From JASGCK01 sp031538565 (GTDB lineage Bacteria; Pseudomonadota; Gammaproteobacteria; Burkholderiales; Burkholderiaceae_C): a stretch of 64,000 nucleotides of DNA. Shown here in pieces: positions 18,437 through 27,737 of the stretch. Below the pieces are notes generated by a model. That model saw nothing but the letters and a program-made list of their open reading frames with translations, was not told where the DNA came from and ran no database searches. Position 1 is the first letter of the stretch. Each line of letters opens with the position of its first letter. Made by a program: the position numbers and the translations under genes. Location: assembly GCA_031538565.1 (NCBI GenBank), contig JAVKLS010000061.1, forward strand, positions 20,732 through 84,731. The letters are read 5' to 3'.

Positions 18437-19337
18437 CCAGTAAAGCCTTTGCGGTTCGGGAGTTGGTTGGACGACCAAGCTGCTGGCTGATAAATTGCCC
18501 TGCATCCACTAACGCATCTAAATCAATGCCCGTCTCTATGTCCATGCCGTGCAGCATATAGACCACATCCTCGGTTGCTACGTTTCCTGTTGCCCCTTTG
18601 GCGTAAGGGCAGCCGCCTAGCCCCGCAATGGACGTATCAAAAGTCGCCACGCCCATCTCTAGCGCCGCCAAAGTGTTGGCAAGTGCTTGTCCGTAAGTGT
18701 CGTGAAAATGTCCTGACACATCCGCCAGATCAAAAGACTGCAGCACGCGCTCAAACACCGCTTGCACTTTGCGCGGCGTGCCTGTGCCAATGGTGTCTGG
18801 TACACCCATGTGCTGCACGCCCATGTCTTTTTGCGCACGGGCGATGCGTCCCACCACGGCGGGATCGACTTCGCCCTCGTACGGGCAACCCAGCGCACAC
18901 GAGACCGTGCCGCGCACGGACAGTCCTGCCGCTCGCGCGTTTGACACGACGGGTGCAATGCGCTCCAAACTCTCGTCAATAGAACAATTGATATTTTTTT
19001 GACTAAACGATTCGGTGGCTGCTAAAAACACCACAATCTCTTGCGGACGAAGTTGCAAAGGCAAATCCAGCAATGCTTCCAAGCCCTTCATGTTGGGCAT
19101 GAGTGCGGAATAACGCACATTTGCTTTGCGCTCAATGCCCGCCAAGACCAGTACGTTGTCCTTCATTTGTGCAACCCACTTGGGCGAGACAAAACTTGTC
19201 GCTTCAATGGCGCGAAGCCCAGCGTTTTGCAAGCGGTGGATGAGCTCGATTTTGACTTCGGTGGGCACAAGCATTTTTTCGTTTTGCAGGCCGTCGCGTG
19301 GTCCCACATCAACCAAGGTCACCTTGCTGGGAATCAT
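18408..19337 (-). CDS. mvaB: Hydroxymethylglutaryl-CoA lyase
   Basis: Cleaves HMG-CoA to acetyl-CoA and acetoacetate in leucine breakdown. The N-terminal VDVGPRDGLQNEK, the metal-binding SGHFHDTYGQALAN and the catalytic-cysteine loop GLGGCPYAKGATGNVATED are diagnostic. Length 309 is normal. It is the last gene of dinB-hydrolase-mvaB, each overlapping the next by ATGA. Other leucine-catabolism genes (methylcrotonyl-CoA carboxylase) are not in the window. Confidence 0.94.
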   Translation of the reverse strand: MIPSKVTLVDVGPRDGLQNEKMLVPTEVKIELIHRLQNAGLRAIEATSFVSPKWVAQMKDNVLVLAGIERKANVRYSALMPNMKGLEALLDLPLQLRPQEIVVFLAATESFSQKNINCSIDESLERIAPVVSNARAAGLSVRGTVSCALGCPYEGEVDPAVVGRIARAQKDMGVQHMGVPDTIGTGTPRKVQAVFERVLQSFDLADVSGHFHDTYGQALANTLAALEMGVATFDTSIAGLGGCPYAKGATGNVATEDVVYMLHGMDIETGIDLDALVDAGQFISQQLGRPTNSRTAKALLAKRPLADTA

Positions 19338-20137
19338 TGAAAGCTCCTTTTTAGAAACTCAATCATCAAAGTTTGAGATGCCGCTTTTGCCGTGGGCTCT
19401 TTTCCTGCATGGACAAACTTTTTTGTCGCGGGACTGATGATGCCTTTAATGGTGCTCACAGGCCAGGCGCTATCAAAGCCGTGGTGCGCGTGTGCGTAGG
19501 TCGTGGCTTGAATGAGGTCGGGGTAGCGTGCCGCCAAGGCTTGGCAAGTGGCGGGTGGGGTCCAGTCATCGCTTTCGCCTAGCAGCATCAAAACAGGCTG
19601 CTGGGGTCGCCAATCTTGAGGTAGCTGGGGCGGGTCGCAACTGGGATAAAACGCTACAAAGGCACGCGGTGCAGCTGCGTAGTTGACGTTTTGACCGCTA
19701 GAGAGCAAGGCGCTGGATCCGCCGTGACTCCAGCCCACAACGCCTAGGCGCGAGCTGTCCACCATCGCTTGTTGGCTCAACCATTGCAAGGCAGCTTGTA
19801 CGTCCCCGACGCGAATGGCGGGAGATACGTTTTGCAAATTTCGACACACCGAGCGCTTGTTCCGCCCCGAGAGGCTATCGACAAAGAGCACATGCCAGCC
19901 TTGTTGATTGAGCAGCCGCGCATAGCTGTTGCTGCGTGCGTTGGGTTTATGGGGCTTTTCGAGCATGCCACCACATCCGTGCAAAGCCACAACGGCTGGG
20001 GCTTTTAGATTTTTAGTTGTTTGGGCAGCATAAAAATAGCCGTCTAGCTGCGTGCCGTGGTTATCGAACTGAATGTGCGTTTGCGCTTGCGCGCGAGCCA
20101 CCAGCACAGCGCATACACACAGCAGTAAAAATTTCAT
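19334..20137 (-). CDS. Secreted dienelactone hydrolase/alpha-beta hydrolase family protein
   Basis: Serine hydrolase with an N-terminal signal peptide (cleavage likely after ARAQAQ, residue about 19). VVALHGCGG forms the oxyanion region, GWSHGGSS the nucleophile elbow, and a late HHGF the catalytic histidine; an Asp lies in LLGESDDWTPP. Substrate is unknown, but this exported group is usually annotated dienelactone hydrolase. Its start overlaps the end of the DinB-family gene and its stop overlaps the mvaB start, so all three are coupled. Confidence 0.85.
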   Translation of the reverse strand: MKFLLLCVCAVLVARAQAQTHIQFDNHGTQLDGYFYAAQTTKNLKAPAVVALHGCGGMLEKPHKPNARSNSYARLLNQQGWHVLFVDSLSGRNKRSVCRNLQNVSPAIRVGDVQAALQWLSQQAMVDSSRLGVVGWSHGGSSALLSSGQNVNYAAAPRAFVAFYPSCDPPQLPQDWRPQQPVLMLLGESDDWTPPATCQALAARYPDLIQATTYAHAHHGFDSAWPVSTIKGIISPATKKFVHAGKEPTAKAASQTLMIEFLKRSFQ

Positions 20138-20634
20138 TGAGCTTCTTTTTGTAAAAAGTCAATCAAATCAAGATCGGGGCTCGACTCTCCCATGATGGAT
20201 AGCGCTGCTGCGATTTGTCCGCGGTGATGTGTAGCGTGTTTGAAGACGTGAATGAGTGCTGGCACAAAGGGCATGGACACATTTTTCCCGCGCGATGTGC
20301 TGTAGGTTAAAGCACCGTTGAGACGTTTGTCGCTAAGGCCTTCAATCATGGAAGTCCAGGCCGCCGCCGCCGCCGCTTGACGCTTGGCAAGTGTGGCTCT
20401 GTCCATTTCGATTTCTTCGTTTAGCTCAACGGCAGGCGAATTGCCCTCGGTAAAACGCCTGTACCACAATAAATGTTCACCGACCAAAAGGTGATTGAGC
20501 GTGCCGTGAACGGATTTGGAAAATAAACCCACATCGCGGCGGTAATCGTTTTCGCTTAAACGTGCAATATGTTCACTTAAACGCTGCGTTGCCCAGACGT
20601 GGTAGCGGGCAAGAGTGAGTAAATGGGTTCGCAT
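20134..20634 (-). CDS. DinB-family protein
   Basis: Four-helix bundle of the DinB/YfiT superfamily, usually metal-binding and often thiol-transferase-like. The three-His pattern is visible: NHLLVGEHLLW and FKHATHHRGQI. I use the ATG at 20632-20634 (MRTHLLTLARYHVWA), where family similarity starts; a TTG 33 bases upstream is possible but without a ribosome site. 166 residues is typical. First gene of the overlapping dinB-hydrolase-mvaB operon and divergent from the UbiH-like gene. Confidence 0.85.
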   Translation of the reverse strand: MRTHLLTLARYHVWATQRLSEHIARLSENDYRRDVGLFSKSVHGTLNHLLVGEHLLWYRRFTEGNSPAVELNEEIEMDRATLAKRQAAAAAAWTSMIEGLSDKRLNGALTYSTSRGKNVSMPFVPALIHVFKHATHHRGQIAAALSIMGESSPDLDLIDFLQKEAQ

Positions 20635-20713
20635 AAAGTGGTTGAGCTGAGAGTTTAAAAATGTCAATGATGTGTTTCGGATGGATTATGCCGCCACTTC
20701 TTACAATGCCTGC

Positions 20714-21877
20714 ATGACTTCATTCGCATCTTCTTTTGATGTTTGCATTCACGGCGCGGGCTTTGTGGGGCGGACGTTGGCGCTTTTATTGGCTGGGCAA
20801 GGTATGCGTGTGGCGCTACTGGCGGATGCGGTAACAGATGCTGCGGCAAAAGATATTCGTGCTTTTTCCTTAAACAGCGCATCTAAAAATTTATTGACAC
20901 GCATTCAAGCCTGGCCTGCGCGGGCTGCAGTCACCCCCGTATCTTGCATGAAGGTGTTTGGTGATGCGGGCGGCGAGCTGGTGTTCAACAGCAAACTCGA
21001 CGGCAATAGCGCGCAAGCACTCAATTGGATTGTTGATGTTCCTGTTTTAGAAGGCGCGCTGAAAGAGCAAGTTGCAGGTGAACCACGCATTCAAAGCTTT
21101 GCAAGCAATGCAAAATTGCAAGCCAAACTTCACGTGCTGTGTGACGCACGAGCACTTCAAGCGCCAAGCGGTGTATCGGCGCAGCTTGGCATTTCGCACG
21201 AGACGATTCGTTATCCGCAGCACGCATTAGCGGCAAGGCTTGTGTGTGAAGAGGGCCATGACAGTGCAGCTCGGCAATGGTTTAGCGCGGCGGGCGACGT
21301 TTTGGCTTTGTTGCCAATGAACGAGCACGCGGGTCATCAAGTTGCGCTGGTATGGTCGTTAGAGTCTGAGCACGCCAAGACGATGCTGGCGTGCCCAGAT
21401 CTTGAGTTTTTGACAAGTTTAGAAGCGGCGTGTGGCAAATCTTTAGGCAGGGTGCGGCTTGTGAGTGAGCGGACGCTGTGGCCACTCAAGCTCACAAAAG
21501 TGCGTCCGTGGACAGGCGCACACGCCAGTTTGGGCGCGTGGGTTCTGGCGGGTGACGCCGCGCACACCATGCATCCGTTGGCAGGGCAAGGTTTGAATGT
21601 GGGCTTGGGCGATGCAGCACTGCTTGCACAAATGCTGGAGAGCATTCGCGGTGCGTCACCATTTTTTGCGCCATCCCATACGGCGTTGATGCGCGCCTTG
21701 CGCGGCTACGCACGTAAGAGGCAGGCGGCGTTTGCGCCTATTGCGGGCGTGACGGATGGATTGCATTGGCTGTTTTCGCACCCCTATCAAGTGGTTGTGT
21801 GTGTGCGCAACTTCGGTCTGTCGTGGCTTAATAGAACCCGTGGCATTAAACAAATCCTCACTCACCAAGCACAATAA
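20714..21877 (+). CDS. UbiH/VisC-type FAD-dependent hydroxylase (ubiquinone biosynthesis)
   Basis: Aromatic-ring hydroxylase of the UbiH/UbiF/UbiI family. The FAD beta-alpha-beta motif IHGAGFVGRTLALLLAGQG lies near the start, and LAGDAAHTMHPLAGQGLNVGLGDA near residue 285 is the second FAD motif diagnostic of the ubiquinone hydroxylases. The ATG at 20714 (MTSFASSFDV) gives 387 residues. Which ring carbon it hydroxylates cannot be told. dsbC follows six bases later, a pairing common in Comamonadaceae. Confidence 0.88.
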   Translation: MTSFASSFDVCIHGAGFVGRTLALLLAGQGMRVALLADAVTDAAAKDIRAFSLNSASKNLLTRIQAWPARAAVTPVSCMKVFGDAGGELVFNSKLDGNSAQALNWIVDVPVLEGALKEQVAGEPRIQSFASNAKLQAKLHVLCDARALQAPSGVSAQLGISHETIRYPQHALAARLVCEEGHDSAARQWFSAAGDVLALLPMNEHAGHQVALVWSLESEHAKTMLACPDLEFLTSLEAACGKSLGRVRLVSERTLWPLKLTKVRPWTGAHASLGAWVLAGDAAHTMHPLAGQGLNVGLGDAALLAQMLESIRGASPFFAPSHTALMRALRGYARKRQAAFAPIAGVTDGLHWLFSHPYQVVVCVRNFGLSWLNRTRGIKQILTHQAQ

Positions 21878-21883
21878 GGAACT

Positions 21884-22645
21884 ATGAAAATCACTAACTC
21901 AACTCACGCACGCACACTTTACTTTTTTGCATCCATGACGCTACAAGCCTTGCTGGGCGTAGCCTCTTGTAGTGTGATTGCACAAGAGGATGTGATTCGA
22001 AAAAACCTTCCAGTGCATATGCCTAAGCTGCCCAAAATTACCGAAGTGACACAGTCTCCCATTAAAGGTTTGTACGAAATTCGTTTGGGTGAATCTGATA
22101 TTTATTACACCGATGCGGCTGGAAGCTATCTTATCGAGGGGCAACTCATTGATGCGAAGTTGGGAAAAAATCTGACCGAGGAGCGGGTGAACAAACTTAC
22201 GGCAGTTGACTTTAAAAACTTGCCACTCAAGGACGCCATCACCATTAAGCGCGGTACGGGGGCTCGCAAAATAGCCGTGTTTGCAGACCCGAACTGCGGT
22301 TATTGCAAACACTTTGAAGCGCAATTGCAAAAGATTGACAACATCACGGTGCATCTTTTTCTTCTTCCCGTTTTAGGCGCAGATTCGGCTGAAAAATCTA
22401 AATCGATTTGGTGCTCCGCGGATAGGGGGAAAACGTGGCAAGACTGGATGCTGAACGAAGTGCCTTTGCCAAGCAAACCCAAGTGCGCTACGGAGGCGAT
22501 GGGGCGCAATTTGGAGTTTGCTGCAAAGCACCGCATCACGGGCACGCCCACGGCATTTTTAGCAGACGGCACGCGCATTCCTGGTGCGGTCAGCAGTACG
22601 CAGCTCGAAAAACTATTGGCAGACGTTAAAACCAATGGAAAGTGA
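21884..22645 (+). CDS. dsbC: Thiol:disulfide interchange protein DsbC
   Basis: Periplasmic disulfide isomerase. After a signal sequence (about residues 1-34) comes the dimerisation domain (GLYEIRLGESDIYYTD) and a thioredoxin-fold domain with the active site Cys138-Gly-Tyr-Cys141 and the cis-proline loop GTPTAF. Length 253. The signal peptide contains VASC, which fits a lipobox, so lipidation is conceivable although DsbC is normally soluble. The next gene starts inside its last codons. Confidence 0.93.
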   Translation: MKITNSTHARTLYFFASMTLQALLGVASCSVIAQEDVIRKNLPVHMPKLPKITEVTQSPIKGLYEIRLGESDIYYTDAAGSYLIEGQLIDAKLGKNLTEERVNKLTAVDFKNLPLKDAITIKRGTGARKIAVFADPNCGYCKHFEAQLQKIDNITVHLFLLPVLGADSAEKSKSIWCSADRGKTWQDWMLNEVPLPSKPKCATEAMGRNLEFAAKHRITGTPTAFLADGTRIPGAVSSTQLEKLLADVKTNGK

Positions 22646-24431
22646 CCACGCAGTGATGGTTCAGCACCAGATTGAATTAAAAGATCCGCGTACGCATCTT
22701 TTTTACGTCACGCTGAGTATTCCAAGGCCTGCGCCCAGTCAAATTTTTAGCATGGCGGTTTGGATTCCTGGCAGCTATTTAGTGCGTGAGTTTTCTAAAC
22801 AGGTGCAAAATCTCGCCGCCATGCAGGACGGTCAAGCTATTGCGATTGCGCAAATCAATAAAAATACGTGGCAACTTGCAAACGCGGGTATGGCACCCCT
22901 CACCGTGAGCTATCAGGTGTACGCGTTCGATGCCTCGGTGCGCACGGCATTTTTAGATGGCACGCGTGGGTTTTTTAATGGCACATCGCTATTCATGCGC
23001 GTGCTGGGGCGCGAGCATGAGCGGCAGCAAGTCGTGATTAAAAAATCCGCGCTTGTGGCGTGTGATGAAGTGTCCAACAATTGGCGCGTAGCGACTGCTA
23101 TGCCAGCCCACGCCGTGGACAGCGAGGGTTGGGGCGTTTACGAAGCTAGCAGCTATGACGAACTTGCCGATAACCCATTTGAACTGGGGCAGTTTTGGGA
23201 GGACTGTTTTACGGTACGCGGCATCGCCCATCGCCTGATCGTTAGCGGTGCAGCGACGGCGTTTGATGGTGCGCGATTATTGGCGGATACACAGGCCATT
23301 GTGCAGTCCGATCTTGCCTTTTGGCATGGCGAAAATGACCCAGTACCGCCGTCCTTGCAGTACAAGGGCTACGTTTTTATGTTGCGCGCTGTGGACGATG
23401 GCTATGGCGGACTAGAGCATCTGAATAGCACAGCCTTGATTGCCAAGCGCAGTGATTTGCCGCGCGTGGGCGAGCCAGTCATGCCAAGCGGCTACGTGAC
23501 GTTACTGGGCTTGATTAGTCACGAATACTTTCACACATGGAACGTGAAGCGCTTGCGCCCAGCACAACTTGTTCCGTATGACTACGAGCGCGAAAACTAC
23601 ACGCCGCTTTTATGGTTTTTTGAAGGATTTACCAGTTACTACGACGACTTACTTTTATGCCGCGCAGGGTTGATTGACGAGCAAACCTATCTTGACTTGC
23701 TTGCCAAAACCATCAACCAAGTTCAGCAAACCCCTGGACGTTTGGTGCATTCTTTGTCCAGTAGCAGTTTTGAAGCGTGGACTAAGTACTACCGAACGGA
23801 CGAAAACAGCGTCAATAGCACGGTGAGTTATTACGGCAAAGGCTCGTTGGTTGCGCTGTGCTTGGATGCGCGCCTGCGCGCAAACGGCGGCAGTTTGGAT
23901 CAGATGATGCGTACGCTGTGGGAGCGGTATGCGGCAAACAGCACGGGCAGCATTACCGAGGCCCATATCATGGCAGCCATTGCCGACCCTGACACCCAGC
24001 AAGCGCTGCGTGACTGGGTGCACACAACGACCGAGCTTCCGCTATCCGAATTACTTTGCAGTATGGGTGTGGAGACGATCGCGGTGAAGGCGTCGTTGGC
24101 GCAGCAACTGGGGGTGCGTGTGAAGGCGCAAAGCGGCAACATCCAAGTGACGCACGTGCTTGCGGATACGCTGGCGGCCAAAGCGGGTTTTGCAGCAGGC
24201 GATGAATGGTTGGCCGTGGAGGTGGATGGACAAACGTGGCGCATCAATAGTTTGGAGGATGTGCTGGTGTACGCGCCTGCTGGCAAGTCCTTCGCGGCGT
24301 GGGTTGCGCGGGACAAGAAAATACTGAGTTTCAAATTAACACTGCCAAGCCACCCGATGACAAATGCGGACGTGCGTCTTATCATCACGAACGATATGCG
24401 CGCCAAGATGTGGCTGCGTCCCTTTCTTTAG
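22635..24431 (+). CDS. M61-family glycyl aminopeptidase with PDZ domain
   Basis: Zinc metallopeptidase of the M61 family. An N-terminal beta domain (VWIPGSYLVREFSK) precedes the catalytic HEYFH at about residues 296-300 with WNVKRLRP, and the downstream glutamate in FFEGFTSYYDDL. A PDZ domain fills about residues 500-580 (TLAAKAGFAAGDEWLAVEVDG). No signal peptide is evident, suggesting a cytosolic enzyme. The ATG at 22635 overlaps dsbC by 11 bases; the ATG at 22656 is an equally good start. Convergent with paaI, six bases apart. Confidence 0.9.
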   Translation: MESDHAVMVQHQIELKDPRTHLFYVTLSIPRPAPSQIFSMAVWIPGSYLVREFSKQVQNLAAMQDGQAIAIAQINKNTWQLANAGMAPLTVSYQVYAFDASVRTAFLDGTRGFFNGTSLFMRVLGREHERQQVVIKKSALVACDEVSNNWRVATAMPAHAVDSEGWGVYEASSYDELADNPFELGQFWEDCFTVRGIAHRLIVSGAATAFDGARLLADTQAIVQSDLAFWHGENDPVPPSLQYKGYVFMLRAVDDGYGGLEHLNSTALIAKRSDLPRVGEPVMPSGYVTLLGLISHEYFHTWNVKRLRPAQLVPYDYERENYTPLLWFFEGFTSYYDDLLLCRAGLIDEQTYLDLLAKTINQVQQTPGRLVHSLSSSSFEAWTKYYRTDENSVNSTVSYYGKGSLVALCLDARLRANGGSLDQMMRTLWERYAANSTGSITEAHIMAAIADPDTQQALRDWVHTTTELPLSELLCSMGVETIAVKASLAQQLGVRVKAQSGNIQVTHVLADTLAAKAGFAAGDEWLAVEVDGQTWRINSLEDVLVYAPAGKSFAAWVARDKKILSFKLTLPSHPMTNADVRLIITNDMRAKMWLRPFL

Positions 24432-24437
24432 GTGGCA

Positions 24438-24884
24438 CTAGGCGGCGGGAATGACTGTGCCTGCAATTTGGGCGCTCTTGCCGCGCATGAGTGCAATCGT
24501 TTCGCCCGTTTGGTTGGTGACGCGCATATCGTAAACGCCGTGCCGACCTGACAGCGTTTGCTCCGCGCCTTCGCAAGTCAGCACATCGTGCAAATGTGCG
24601 GGCTTTAAAAATTCGATGCTGCATCCCGCTGCTACGGCAACTTTGTTGTAGCTATTGCAGGCAAAGGCAAAAGTGGAGTCTGCCAGCGTAAAAATAAATC
24701 CGCCGTGGCAAATGCGGTGTCCGTTTAAATGCATCTCGCGCACTTGCATCTCTAGTACGGCGCGACCTGGCTCGGCGGTGACTAGGCGCATCTGCATGGT
24801 GTCCTTGGTTGCTATGTCCTGAGCCCACATGGAGGCGGCAACGACCGTGGCTAGTTGCTGAGGTTCGGTTGGTAGTTGGTTCAC
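24438..24884 (-). CDS. paaI: PaaI-type hotdog-fold acyl-CoA thioesterase
   Basis: Hotdog thioesterase that hydrolyses hydroxyphenylacetyl-CoA and related dead-end CoA esters. The core HRICHGGFIFTLADSTFAFACN (about residues 56-78) carries the catalytic Asp and the HGG motif. 148 residues is normal. It lies four bases after paaG on the same strand. In complete phenylacetate clusters paaG and paaI sit among paaABCDE; none of those is present here, so the pair may serve another aromatic or ring-hydrolysis route. Confidence 0.88.
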   Translation of the reverse strand: MNQLPTEPQQLATVVAASMWAQDIATKDTMQMRLVTAEPGRAVLEMQVREMHLNGHRICHGGFIFTLADSTFAFACNSYNKVAVAAGCSIEFLKPAHLHDVLTCEGAEQTLSGRHGVYDMRVTNQTGETIALMRGKSAQIAGTVIPAA

Positions 24885-24888
24885 AGTT

Positions 24889-25677
24889 TTAGGCTCCCTT
24901 AAATTGCGCGGGGCGTTTTTGCAAAAATGCGCTAACGCCCTCGATATAGTCGTGCGTGCGCCCTAGTTTGGCTTGCATATCGCGCTCTAAATCTAGTTGC
25001 TCTTGGAATGTGCGGGTGGCAGCGCTGCGTAGCAAATGCCGGGTTTCTACCAGCGCCTTGGTGGGCATGGCTGCCATGCGCAAAGCGATGTCCTGCGCGG
25101 CTTGCAAGGGATTGTCCGCCACCTCCCAAATTAAGCCCCAATCTTTGGCATTGGTGGCTGACAGCTTATCGCCCGTCATGCACAAAGCCATTGCCCGCGC
25201 CATACCCAGGCGCTCGGGTAAAAGCCACGAGCCGCCCGAATCGGGGATGAGTCCAATTTTGCTAAATGCTTGGATAAAACTTGCCGCAGGTGCGGCAATG
25301 GTGATGTCGCAGCCTAGTGCATACGACGCGCCCGCGCCTGCCGCTACGCCATTAACGGCGGCAATGGTGGGTACGCGCAACGTTTGCAGTTTGAGGGCTG
25401 TGGGGTTGAAGTAGTCGTTAATCACGGCGCGCGGATTGGCACGCTCCATCAAATGAGGGCCCTCGGAGAAATCGAACTCGTACAAATCTGCGCCTGCGCA
25501 AAAACCGCGCCCTGCACCCGTGAGCACCATGGCGCGAATATCGGTATCGGCTTCAATTCGGTCAAACGCCGCCCATAGCTCGCGGTGCATGGCTTTGGTA
25601 AAGCTGTTGAGTGCGGCAGGACGATTGAGCGTAATCACCGCTACCGTATTTTGAACTTCAAATAAAACGTCACTCAT
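24889..25677 (-). CDS. paaG: PaaG-like 2-(1,2-epoxy-1,2-dihydrophenyl)acetyl-CoA isomerase (crotonase family)
   Basis: Crotonase-fold isomerase. LNRPAALNSFTKAMH, the oxyanion loop AGRGFCAGADL and the second loop VAAGAGASYALGCD are present. The stretch KIGLIPDSGGSWLLP, with Asp in place of the hydratase glutamate, is the hallmark of PaaG-type isomerases rather than hydratases. 262 residues is normal. Divergent from another crotonase across a 122-base region that carries a ten-G tract. Confidence 0.85.
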   Translation of the reverse strand: MSDVLFEVQNTVAVITLNRPAALNSFTKAMHRELWAAFDRIEADTDIRAMVLTGAGRGFCAGADLYEFDFSEGPHLMERANPRAVINDYFNPTALKLQTLRVPTIAAVNGVAAGAGASYALGCDITIAAPAASFIQAFSKIGLIPDSGGSWLLPERLGMARAMALCMTGDKLSATNAKDWGLIWEVADNPLQAAQDIALRMAAMPTKALVETRHLLRSAATRTFQEQLDLERDMQAKLGRTHDYIEGVSAFLQKRPAQFKGA

Positions 25678-25703
25678 ACGTGCTCCTTGGCATTTAATAA
25701 ATT

Positions 25704-25713
25704 GGGGGGGGGG
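25704..25713. repeat. Homopolymeric G tract (10 G)
   Basis: Ten consecutive G residues lie between the divergent paaG-like and enoyl-CoA hydratase genes, 27 bases before the first and 87 before the second. Such tracts slip during replication and could vary promoter spacing. No other run of this length was noticed in the window. Confidence 0.9.
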
Positions 25714-25715
25714 AT

Positions 25716-25731
25716 CCTAATTTATTTTAGG
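25716..25731. promoter_or_regulatory. Palindrome between divergent crotonase genes, possible operator
   Basis: CCTAA-TTTATT-TTAGG is a perfect 5-bp inverted repeat directly beside the G tract. It is short, so it may be chance, but its place between two divergent acyl-CoA genes suits a regulator binding site. Confidence 0.3.
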
Positions 25732-25799
25732 TGTTGCAAAATAGCGGGGATACAACCACGCAACACACAAATACTCATCACTCTAAAAGGAGCAACATC

Positions 25800-26579
25800 A
25801 TGACGTATCAGCACATCACCGCAAAAACAGAAGCCGAGAAAGTAGGCATCGTCACCTTAAATCGCCCCAAGCAACTCAACGCCTTAAACGGCGAGCTTAT
25901 GGATGAGCTGGGAGCGGCGCTAAAGGCCTTTGATGCTGATCCCACCATCGGCTGCATGATCGTGACGGGAAGCGACAAAGCCTTTGCCGCTGGTGCCGAC
26001 ATTGGAGCAATGGCAAGCTGGGGTTTTTCTGATGTGTACGGTGCGGACTACATCACGCGCAACTGGGAAGCCATCCGCAGCATTCGTAAACCCGTTATTG
26101 CGGCGGTGAGTGGATTTTGCCTAGGCGGTGGCTGTGAGCTTGCCATGATGTGCGACTTCATCATCGCAGCGGATAACGCCAAATTTGGACAACCCGAAAT
26201 TAAGCTGGGCATCATCCCAGGCGCGGGCGGAACGCAGCGTTTGCCCCGCGCGGTGGGTAAATCTAAAGCGATGGACTTAGTGCTAACGGGGCGCATGATG
26301 AACGCTGAAGAAGCTGAGCGCGCGGGGCTTGCTAGTCGCGTGGTTGCGCTGGATAAGCTGATGGAGGAATCGCTGGCGGCAGCCATCATGATTTGTGATT
26401 ACGGACAACTAGCAACGATGGCAGCCAAAGAGTCCGTCAATCGCGCCTTTGAAAGCGGCTTATCGGATGGCATTATGTTTGAGCGTCGTTTATTTCACGC
26501 GCTTTTTGCGACGCAAGATCAAAAAGAAGGCATGGACGCATTTGTGAACAAGCGCAAGGCGAAGTTCGTCAATGCGTAA
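25800..26579 (+). CDS. Enoyl-CoA hydratase
   Basis: Short-chain enoyl-CoA hydratase of beta-oxidation (crotonase family). Both catalytic glutamates are there: GFCLGGGCELAMMCD and QPEIKLGIIPGAGGTQRLPR; the oxyanion loop is FAAGADIGAM. The start at ATG 25800 follows AAAAGGAG at ideal spacing. 259 residues. It resembles PaaF/FadB1 proteins. Convergent with the aminotransferase gene, four bases apart. Confidence 0.93.
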   Translation: MTYQHITAKTEAEKVGIVTLNRPKQLNALNGELMDELGAALKAFDADPTIGCMIVTGSDKAFAAGADIGAMASWGFSDVYGADYITRNWEAIRSIRKPVIAAVSGFCLGGGCELAMMCDFIIAADNAKFGQPEIKLGIIPGAGGTQRLPRAVGKSKAMDLVLTGRMMNAEEAERAGLASRVVALDKLMEESLAAAIMICDYGQLATMAAKESVNRAFESGLSDGIMFERRLFHALFATQDQKEGMDAFVNKRKAKFVNA

Positions 26580-26582
26580 GCG

Positions 26583-27737
26583 CTAAATTTTTGCCAGTCG
26601 ATCCAGCGCCAGCTGTAACGTCTCGTTGCGTTTGGCAAAACAAAAGCGGACGATACGCTGGTCAAAGCCGCTGCTATAAAAGGCGGACAGCGGAATAGCT
26701 GCCACGCCAATTTCGGTGGTGAGCCATTTGCAAAACTCGGCTTCAGATAAATCGGATACGCCCGAGATGTCCACGCATTGAAAGTAGCTGCCCTCGGAGG
26801 GCAAAATTTTGAATTTGGTTTTTGCGGCTAATCCTGCACGAAAAAACTCACGCTTGGCCGCGTAAAACGCGGGTAAGTTGAGGTAGGGTGCGGGGTCTGT
26901 CAGGTAGTTAGCAAGCCCGTATTGGACGGGCGTGTTGACGGTAAAGACGTTGAATTGATGAACCTTTCTAAATTCAGTCGTTAAGCTTGCGGGAGCGCAG
27001 ACTGTTCCTACCTTCCAGCCTGTGACGTGGAGAGTTTTGCCAAAGCTGGAGACGATAAAGGCGCGTTCGGCAAGTCCTGCGAACCGCGCAGCGCTTTGAT
27101 GGATTTGGTCATCAAAGACCATGTGCTCGTACACCTCATCGCTGATTAAAAAGATATTCGTGGGTGCAAGCAGCTCCTCAAGGCTGCGCATTTGTGCCTC
27201 TGTCCAAATGGTGGCACTGGGGTTGTGCGGACTGTTGATCAAAATAGCGCGCGTTTTAGGTGTGATGGCGCGGGCGATTGCGTCGAAATCGGGTCTAAAT
27301 GTTTTGGGCTGAAGCGGCACGCGTACCACGGTGCCGCCTGCTAGTTCGATGTTGGGGATGTAGCTGTCGTAACAGGGCTCTAGCACAATGACTTCATCGC
27401 CCGATTGCACGACGGCCAAAATCGCGGTGAGGATGCCTTGCGTGGCGCCTGCGGTCACGGTGATTTCGGTCTGTGGGTCGTATCGCTTGTGATGCAGCGC
27501 CTCGATTTTGCTAGACACAACTTGCCGAAGCTGAGGGATGCCTGCCATCGGCGGATATTGATTCAGTCCTTGCTGCATGGCGGAAGTGACGGCATCCACC
27601 AATTTGGGGTCGCAATTGAAATCGGGGAATCCTTGTCCAAGATTGACAGCGTTTTTTTCCGTTGCCAGCGCCGACATCACCGTAAAAATGGTTGTGCCAA
27701 CGGCGGGCAATTTAGTGTGCAGGTTTGGAGTGCTCAT
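26583..27737 (-). CDS. ybdL: Methionine aminotransferase (YbdL-like, PLP fold type I)
   Basis: Transaminase with preference for methionine and other bulky amino acids in E. coli YbdL. NLGQGFPDFN, SPHNPSA (with the conserved Asn) and the PLP lysine Lys234 in SSFGKTLHVTGWKVG match YbdL closely, including the KVHQFNVFTVNTPVQ stretch. 384 residues is full length. Its ATG overlaps the stop of the upstream CysB-like regulator by four bases, suggesting sulfur-linked control. Confidence 0.88.
   Translation of the reverse strand: MSTPNLHTKLPAVGTTIFTVMSALATEKNAVNLGQGFPDFNCDPKLVDAVTSAMQQGLNQYPPMAGIPQLRQVVSSKIEALHHKRYDPQTEITVTAGATQGILTAILAVVQSGDEVIVLEPCYDSYIPNIELAGGTVVRVPLQPKTFRPDFDAIARAITPKTRAILINSPHNPSATIWTEAQMRSLEELLAPTNIFLISDEVYEHMVFDDQIHQSAARFAGLAERAFIVSSFGKTLHVTGWKVGTVCAPASLTTEFRKVHQFNVFTVNTPVQYGLANYLTDPAPYLNLPAFYAAKREFFRAGLAAKTKFKILPSEGSYFQCVDISGVSDLSEAEFCKWLTTEIGVAAIPLSAFYSSGFDQRIVRFCFAKRNETLQLALDRLAKI

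Noticed and set aside
21884..21990. DsbC as a lipoprotein because of VASC in its signal peptide
   Set aside because: DsbC is normally soluble and an Ala-x-Ala-like site follows; the lipobox match is weak.
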